DNA from: JAJUFS01 sp964599565 | GTDB taxonomy: Bacteria; Pseudomonadota; Gammaproteobacteria; Natronospirales; JAJUFS01 | Direction of reading: 5' to 3' | Assembly: GCA_964599565.1 (NCBI GenBank) | Contig: CAZRFE010000088.1 | Span: 1 to 8,673, forward strand | Length of the DNA stretch: 8,673 nt | Shown: positions 5,043 through 8,673 of the stretch, piece by piece | Position numbering within the stretch: the stretch's first letter is position 1 | Layout of the letters: the number at the start of each line of letters is the position of its first letter | The notes under the pieces: model-generated | What the model saw: only the letters and a program-made list of their open reading frames with translations | Told to the model about the DNA's origin: nothing | Database searches by the model: none | Made by a program: the position numbers and the translations under genes

Positions 5043-7214
5043 TCACTTCAACCCGCGGCGCTCCAGCAGCGGCTCGATGTTCGGATCGCGTCCGGCAAAG
5101 TCGCGGAACAGGCTCATGGCGTCCGCGCTGCCGCCCTGTGAAAGCAGCGTCTTGCGGAAGTGATCGCCATTCTCGCGCTTGAGGCCGCCGTTCTCCTTGA
5201 ACCATTCAACGGTATCCGCGTCGAGCACCTCGGACCAGATGTACGCGTAGTAGCCGGCCGAGTAACCGCCGATGATGTGCGAGAAGTACGTGCTGCGGTA
5301 ACGCGGCGGCACGACGTCGAGCGCAACCCCCGCCTTCTTCAGCGCACTGGCTTCGAAGTCGAGGATTTCATCCGCCGCCGGCGTCTCGCCGGGCTTGAGC
5401 TGGTGATATGCCTGGTCAAGCAGCGATGCCGCGAGGTATTCCGTCGTCGCGTAACCCTGGTTGAACTTCTGCGTGGCGAGCACCTTGTCGAGCAGCGCGC
5501 GCGGCATCGGTTCGCCGGTCTTGTAGTGCACGGCGTAGTTCGCAAGCACCGAAGGCCACGTCGACCACATCTCGTTCACCTGCGAGGGATACTCGACGAA
5601 GTCGCGCGGTACGGAGGTGCCGGAGAACGACGGGTATTCCACGTCGGAGAACATGCCGTGCAGCGCATGGCCAAACTCATGGAACATGGTCGTGACTTCA
5701 TCCCATGTGAGCAGCGTCGGCTGGCCGGCCGGCGGCTTCGGGATGTTGAGATGGTTCGCGACAACCGGCTTCGTGCCGAAAAGATCCGACTGTGAAACGT
5801 ACGCATTCATCCACGCGCCGCCACGCTTCGACGGGCGTGCGTACATGTCCGCGTAGAACAGCGCGAGCGGCTCGCCGTTCGCATCCGTGACTTCATACAC
5901 CGTCACGTCCGGATGATAGACCGGCAGGTCGGTGCGCTTCCTGAAGGTGACGCCGTAGAGCTGGGTCGCGGCGTAGAACACGCCGTTCTCGAGCACGTTC
6001 GTCATCTCGAAGTACGGCTTCAGCTGCGAGGCATCGAAGTCATAGCGCTGCTGGCGCACCTTCTCCGCGTAATAGTCCCAGTCCCAGGATGCGAGCTTGA
6101 ACTTGCCGCCTTCGGCGTCGATCACCTTCTGCAGGTCCGCCGCTTCGCGCTTCGCGTTCGCAACCGCGGGCGGCGCGAGCTGCGCAAGACGCTCGTTGAC
6201 CGCGCCGGCGGTGCGCGCCGTCTGGTCTTCCAGGCTGTACGCCGCATGATGCGGATAGCCCATCAGTTTCGCGCGCTCGGCACGAAGTGCGACGATCCGC
6301 GCGAGCTCGTCGCGGTTGTCGTACTCGCCGCCGCTGCTGCCGCGTGCGAGCGATGCCTTCATGATGCGTTCACGCAGCGCGCGGTTCTCAAGCGAGGCAA
6401 GCGCCGGCTGCTGGCTGGTGTTAAGGAGCGCGATCACGTACTTGCCTTCAAGACCCCGCTCCTTCGCCGCTTCCGCCGCAGCGGCGATCTCGTTCTCCGA
6501 GAGACCGGCGAGTTCTTCCTTCGTGTCCACCACGACGGCGGATGCGTTCACTTCATCCAGCACGTTCTGGCTGAACTTCGTCTGCAGCGAGGCGAGCTCG
6601 CTGTTGATCGTCTTCAGCTGTTCCTTCTCGGCGTCCGTGAGCAGCGCGCCGGAACGCACGAAATCCTTGTAGGTTTCCTCGACGAGACGCAGTGACTCCG
6701 GATCAAGATCCAGGCTGCCGCGCTGCTCGTAGATCGCCTTCACGCGCGCAAACAGCTGCGGATTCAGCGAAATGGCATCGGAATGCGCGGACAGCTTCGG
6801 CGCCATCTCCGCGCGGATCGCGTCCATCTCATCGTTGGTGTGCGCGGACGACAGCGCGAAGAACACGGTCGCGACGCGGTCCAGCAGGCGGCCGGAGCGC
6901 TCAAGCGGGATGAAGGTGTTCTCGAACGTCGGCGCCTCGGCGTTGTTCGCGATCGCCTCGATCTCCGCGAGATGTTCCTTCATGCCCTGCTCGAAGGCAG
7001 GCTTGTAGTGCGCATTCGTGATGCGGTCGAACGCCGGCGCGTGGAACGGCAGCGTGCTTTCGGTGAAGAAGGGATTGGCGTTCATGTCGGACATGGTACC
7101 GGGAGCATCAGCCTGGGACAGGCCCTCGCTCGCGGTGGCCTCCGGATCAGGCGTGGAACAGGCGGCGGCAGAAAACGCCAGTACGGTCACTGCCAGCAAC
7201 GGTGCGCGTTTCAT
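5043..7214 (-). CDS. dcp: M3-family zinc metallopeptidase (Dcp-like oligopeptidase), predicted lipoprotein
   Basis: This 723-residue protein is an M3 (thimet oligopeptidase/Dcp) peptidase that cleaves short peptides, probably as a peptidyl-dipeptidase. The catalytic zinc site is complete: HEFGH at 512-516 inside FHEFGHALHGMFSDVEYP, with the third ligand Glu541 in RDFVEYPSQ. The C-terminal substrate-closing region is typical (YFSHIIGGYSAGYYAYIWSE, 643-662). Unlike cytoplasmic E. coli Dcp, it begins MKRAPLLAVTVLAFSAAACS: a charged end, a hydrophobic core and Cys19 after SAAA. The lipobox is weak but plausible, and Ser at +2 suggests the outer membrane. A Ser/Thr/Asp/Glu-rich linker runs to about residue 45, before the family start NPFFTESTLPFHAP. 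AAGGAA (7223-7228) supports the ATG at 7212-7214. The gene converges on sufT across a shared terminator and has no evident link to Fe-S assembly. Dcp versus oligopeptidase A is not certain from sequence alone. Confidence 0.93.
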   Translation of the reverse strand: MKRAPLLAVTVLAFSAAACSTPDPEATASEGLSQADAPGTMSDMNANPFFTESTLPFHAPAFDRITNAHYKPAFEQGMKEHLAEIEAIANNAEAPTFENTFIPLERSGRLLDRVATVFFALSSAHTNDEMDAIRAEMAPKLSAHSDAISLNPQLFARVKAIYEQRGSLDLDPESLRLVEETYKDFVRSGALLTDAEKEQLKTINSELASLQTKFSQNVLDEVNASAVVVDTKEELAGLSENEIAAAAEAAKERGLEGKYVIALLNTSQQPALASLENRALRERIMKASLARGSSGGEYDNRDELARIVALRAERAKLMGYPHHAAYSLEDQTARTAGAVNERLAQLAPPAVANAKREAADLQKVIDAEGGKFKLASWDWDYYAEKVRQQRYDFDASQLKPYFEMTNVLENGVFYAATQLYGVTFRKRTDLPVYHPDVTVYEVTDANGEPLALFYADMYARPSKRGGAWMNAYVSQSDLFGTKPVVANHLNIPKPPAGQPTLLTWDEVTTMFHEFGHALHGMFSDVEYPSFSGTSVPRDFVEYPSQVNEMWSTWPSVLANYAVHYKTGEPMPRALLDKVLATQKFNQGYATTEYLAASLLDQAYHQLKPGETPAADEILDFEASALKKAGVALDVVPPRYRSTYFSHIIGGYSAGYYAYIWSEVLDADTVEWFKENGGLKRENGDHFRKTLLSQGGSADAMSLFRDFAGRDPNIEPLLERRGLK

Positions 7215-7222
7215 CAGCAGGT

Positions 7223-7228
7223 TTCCTT
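7223..7228 (-). promoter_or_regulatory. Ribosome binding site of the M3 peptidase gene
   Basis: On the minus strand AAGGAA lies 8 nt before the ATG at 7212-7214. It fixes the start that includes the lipoprotein signal, against any start at the later internal Met codons (Met41, Met44), which would give a cytoplasmic protein. Confidence 0.7.
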
Positions 7229-7252
7229 GAAGATGTTGGACGAAAGCCGGTG

Positions 7253-7281
7253 AGAATACCTATCCCGCCGCGGAAACCCAA
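7253..7281 (-). promoter_or_regulatory. Candidate sigma-70-like promoter for the M3 peptidase gene
   Basis: On the minus strand TTGGGT (complement of 7276-7281) and TATTCT (complement of 7253-7258) are separated by exactly 17 nt, about 38 nt upstream of the start codon. The -10 matches the consensus at four of six positions and the -35 at three. The 139-nt gap to the upstream co-directional gene leaves room for a separate promoter. This is a weak consensus match only. Confidence 0.3.
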
Positions 7282-7300
7282 GCGATGGATATTGCGATGC

Positions 7301-7317
7301 GGGAAAAGCGGTTTCCC
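7301..7317. repeat. Short inverted repeat between the DUF6265 gene and the M3 peptidase gene
   Basis: GGGAAA (7301-7306) and TTTCCC (7312-7317) flank a 5-nt loop, and the flanking GC/GC bases can add pairs with one bulge. It lies about 37 nt past the stop of the minus-strand DUF6265-type gene. No U-run follows on that strand, so any terminator role is doubtful; it could equally be an operator upstream of the peptidase promoter candidate. Confidence 0.35.
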
Positions 7318-7353
7318 TGCTTGAGACTCACTCGCAGGAGCGAAGTTCCAGAA

Positions 7354-7806
7354 TCAGCTTCCGCAAGGAACCTGCCGCATCGTGAAATCCACGCCGCGCA
7401 GCACACCGTTCTTCTCGCCTTCGATGCGCGCCGTAAGTGCATCGCCGCCGAGCGTGTAGATGATCCGCTGCGGGAAGTCGTGCGCGGGGTTTTCGAATAC
7501 AAGGCGGCGGGATTCAACCTTGCTTGCGGTGAATACGGTGAGCGATTGTCCTGAAGGAATCGCGGTGTACTGCAGTGTGCGCGTTTCCGCTGTGCGATCG
7601 ATGCGCAGGTATTCGGTTGCCGTGACCTTGCCGTCCCTGACGGTACGGCTCATGCCGAGCATCATGTCGCCGGCCGGCGCCATCCAGTGTTCTTCATACA
7701 CGAAATCCTCCGATCGCTGTTCCCAGCACCCGGCCATCCATGCCGGCATGTCCGCTTCGCCTGCAAGGGTCGATGCAAGCGCGAACAGCAATGCAGCGGT
7801 ATTCAT
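7354..7806 (-). CDS. Small exported DUF6265-type protein
   Basis: With the ATG at 7804-7806 this is a 150-residue protein resembling the DUF6265 family, which has no established function. The recognised pattern is PAWMAGCWE (21-29), EEHWMAPAGDMMLGMSRTVRDG (38-59), LRID, TAIPSGQS, FENPAHDFPQRIIY (104-117), LTARIEG and a C-terminal MRQVPC. The first 18 residues (MNTAALLFALASTLAGEA) form a short hydrophobic segment without an N-terminal charge and probably act as a signal peptide. Two cysteines remain in the mature part, Cys27 and Cys148, near its two ends, and might form a disulfide in the periplasm. A longer frame from a TTG at 7861-7863 is open, but the ATG is better: GGAG lies about 8 nt upstream and the signal peptide then begins at Met1. 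It faces away from the PRC-barrel gene and runs in the same direction as the M3 peptidase gene, 139 nt apart. The fold is probably a small lipocalin-like beta-barrel, which is inference. Confidence 0.82.
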   Translation of the reverse strand: MNTAALLFALASTLAGEADMPAWMAGCWEQRSEDFVYEEHWMAPAGDMMLGMSRTVRDGKVTATEYLRIDRTAETRTLQYTAIPSGQSLTVFTASKVESRRLVFENPAHDFPQRIIYTLGGDALTARIEGEKNGVLRGVDFTMRQVPCGS

Positions 7807-7921
7807 GTTGTGCGCTCCGGTGCCAGGGCCTTGAATGATGCACAGCAATGAAAGCACCTGCAATTGAAAACCGGCCGGCCGGCTGCCACATGATGGGTAT
7901 CAGCCTTCCACCGGAGGAACC
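7807..7921. promoter_or_regulatory. Divergent intergenic region with candidate promoters for both flanking genes
   Basis: These 115 bp separate two divergent genes and must hold both promoters. On the plus strand TTGAAA (7864-7869, five of six to the -35 consensus) is followed after 19 nt by CATGAT (7889-7894, four of six), a rather long spacing. On the minus strand TTGCAG (complement of 7858-7863) and CATCAT (complement of 7835-7840) are 17 nt apart. These are weak matches and the exact sites are uncertain. The CCGGCCGGCCGG palindrome lies between the plus-strand boxes. Confidence 0.3.
7871..7882. repeat. 12-bp GC-only palindrome CCGGCCGGCCGG
   Basis: CCGGCCGGCCGG is perfectly self-complementary and made of three CCGG units. 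It lies in the divergent intergenic region between the candidate -35 and -10 boxes of the PRC-barrel gene. It could be an operator for a dimeric regulator or a chance product of GC-rich sequence; nothing in the window decides this. Confidence 0.5.
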
Positions 7922-7924
7922 ATG
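7913..7924 (+). promoter_or_regulatory. Strong ribosome binding site of the PRC-barrel gene
   Basis: GGAGGA (7913-7918) lies just upstream of the ATG at 7922-7924, with 4 nt between GGAGG and the start. It is the best Shine-Dalgarno match in the window and fixes this start, which places a signal peptide at the N-terminus. Confidence 0.8.
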
Positions 7925-8673
7925 AAGACGGGAATTCTCATCATTGCTGCTGCCATGCCGTTCATCGCGGACGCTGCGGGCGCGGAGAAAGGCGTTGTGG
8001 CGGATGATGCGGCGCTTCGCGATGCCGTGACGCTGACGACGATCCTGGAGGCGAACGTGGAATCCGCGGATGGCCGCGAGATTGCGGATCTCGCGAACGT
8101 GCTGATCGCGACGGACGGTCGGATCAAGGCATACCTGCTGGATGCGTCGGACACCGACGCGGCGAACACGGGCGACGCCGTCACGTTCGCGGATGACGTT
8201 GCGGACTTCGATGAAGCGCCCGTTGGCGAAACCGCATCGCGGGAAGATGAACTGCAGCTCGATCACCTGGTCGTGGATGCGCGCAACGCGCATTACGATG
8301 ACGTCGAACAGGTTCTCGAGGTCGATCTTGGCGGCCGCTCGCTCGGCGATCTCCCGCAACAGGATCGCGGCGTTTCCGGCCAGAACGAAGGCGTCTACGG
8401 CGACGATCTCATCGGCATGGAGGTGAATCTTGCCGACGCGGAATCCTTCGGCGAGATCGAGGACGTGCTGGTGGATGCAGACGGCGCGCGCGTGGTCGCC
8501 TATGTCGTTGACAGCATCGACGGGCTGGACAGGAAGCGCCACGCATTGCGCGCGGATGCGGCGCAGTTCAACACGACGGCGAGCACGATCCGGCAGGAAT
8601 ATGGCGAGACCGAGATCGACGTCGTCAACTTTCCATACACGCGCGAGCAGCTCGACGCCGCGCCGCAGTTCGA
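7922..8673 (+). CDS. Exported acidic protein with two PRC-barrel-like repeats (3' end missing)
   Basis: The frame is open from the ATG at 7922 to the window end; 250 residues are visible and the C-terminus is cut off by the window edge. Residues 1-20 (MKTGILIIAAAMPFIADAAG) look like a Sec signal peptide with cleavage near the Ala-rich end, so the protein is probably periplasmic. Two segments resemble PRC-barrel domains and each other: about 41-76 (VESADGREIADLANVLIATDG, then AYLLDAS) and about 163-198 (LIGMEVNLADAESFGEIEDV, then AYVVDS). PRC-barrels are small beta-barrels that mediate protein or RNA contacts, as in RimM and photosynthetic reaction centre subunit H. The linker (77-160) is rich in Asp and Glu; residues 21-250 hold about 53 acidic against 16 basic residues. 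No catalytic motif is seen. The substrate or partner is unknown; a stress-related envelope role is only a guess from similar exported PRC proteins. Confidence 0.8.
   Translation, partial: MKTGILIIAAAMPFIADAAGAEKGVVADDAALRDAVTLTTILEANVESADGREIADLANVLIATDGRIKAYLLDASDTDAANTGDAVTFADDVADFDEAPVGETASREDELQLDHLVVDARNAHYDDVEQVLEVDLGGRSLGDLPQQDRGVSGQNEGVYGDDLIGMEVNLADAESFGEIEDVLVDADGARVVAYVVDSIDGLDRKRHALRADAAQFNTTASTIRQEYGETEIDVVNFPYTREQLDAAPQF

Noticed and set aside
5160..6695. Plus-strand open frames of 211 and 260 residues opposite the M3 peptidase gene
   Set aside because: They are antisense shadows of a complete peptidase gene with an intact zinc site.
7807..7863. TTG start at 7861-7863 for the DUF6265-type protein, adding 19 residues
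   Set aside because: The ATG at 7804-7806 has a GGAG site upstream and places the hydrophobic signal at the N-terminus; the extension has no support.
7694..8542. 282-residue minus-strand open frame crossing the divergent intergenic region
   Set aside because: It would overlap both the DUF6265-type gene and the PRC-barrel gene, each better supported by signal peptide, ribosome binding site and domain similarity.
1..8673. CRISPR array, tRNA or rRNA gene, insertion sequence or phage genes
   Set aside because: No regularly spaced repeats, cloverleaf-like segments, transposase motifs or phage-type genes were seen on either strand.

Overview
This window is chromosomal DNA from a GC-rich bacterium, most likely a gammaproteobacterium of the Xanthomonadales/Lysobacterales type. 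The SUF gene order (sufB-C-D-S, then a SufU-type scaffold, then a long SufT), the M3 dipeptidase lipoprotein and a REP-like palindrome built on an AGCGGCTTCAGCCGC core all fit that group. The taxonomic call rests on memory of these features and not on a search.

Positions 1-4948 (+ strand) hold a SUF iron-sulfur cluster assembly operon: the 3' end of sufB, then sufC, sufD, sufS, sufU and sufT. sufC/sufD overlap by 4 nt (ATGA), sufD/sufS overlap by 1 nt (TGATG), and sufT starts 4 nt after sufU stops. The two longer gaps each contain an inverted repeat: a three-part hairpin between sufB and sufC, and a near-perfect 19-bp REP-like palindrome between sufS and sufU. SufS would strip sulfur from cysteine, SufU would relay it, SufBCD would build the cluster under SufC ATPase control, and SufT would help in cluster maturation or delivery. 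SufS carries a His that the SufE-dependent E. coli enzyme lacks and that B. subtilis SufS uses for zinc-ligand exchange with SufU, so the pair is coherent. No sufE, sufA or regulator is visible, and the operon start lies upstream of the window.

Positions 4982-5010 form a strong bidirectional terminator between sufT and a convergent gene. That gene (5043-7214, - strand) encodes an M3 zinc oligopeptidase (Dcp-like) with a lipoprotein-type signal. Behind it on the same strand is a small secreted DUF6265-type protein (7354-7806). A 115-bp divergent intergenic region with a GC-rich palindrome then leads to a + strand gene (7922 to the window end, incomplete) for an exported, very acidic protein with two PRC-barrel-like repeats.

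I see no mobile element, CRISPR array, tRNA or rRNA, and no stretch over 300 bases without a gene. The genes are known families. The points worth checking are the SufS-SufU pairing, the intra-operon inverted repeats, and the exported proteins at the right end.
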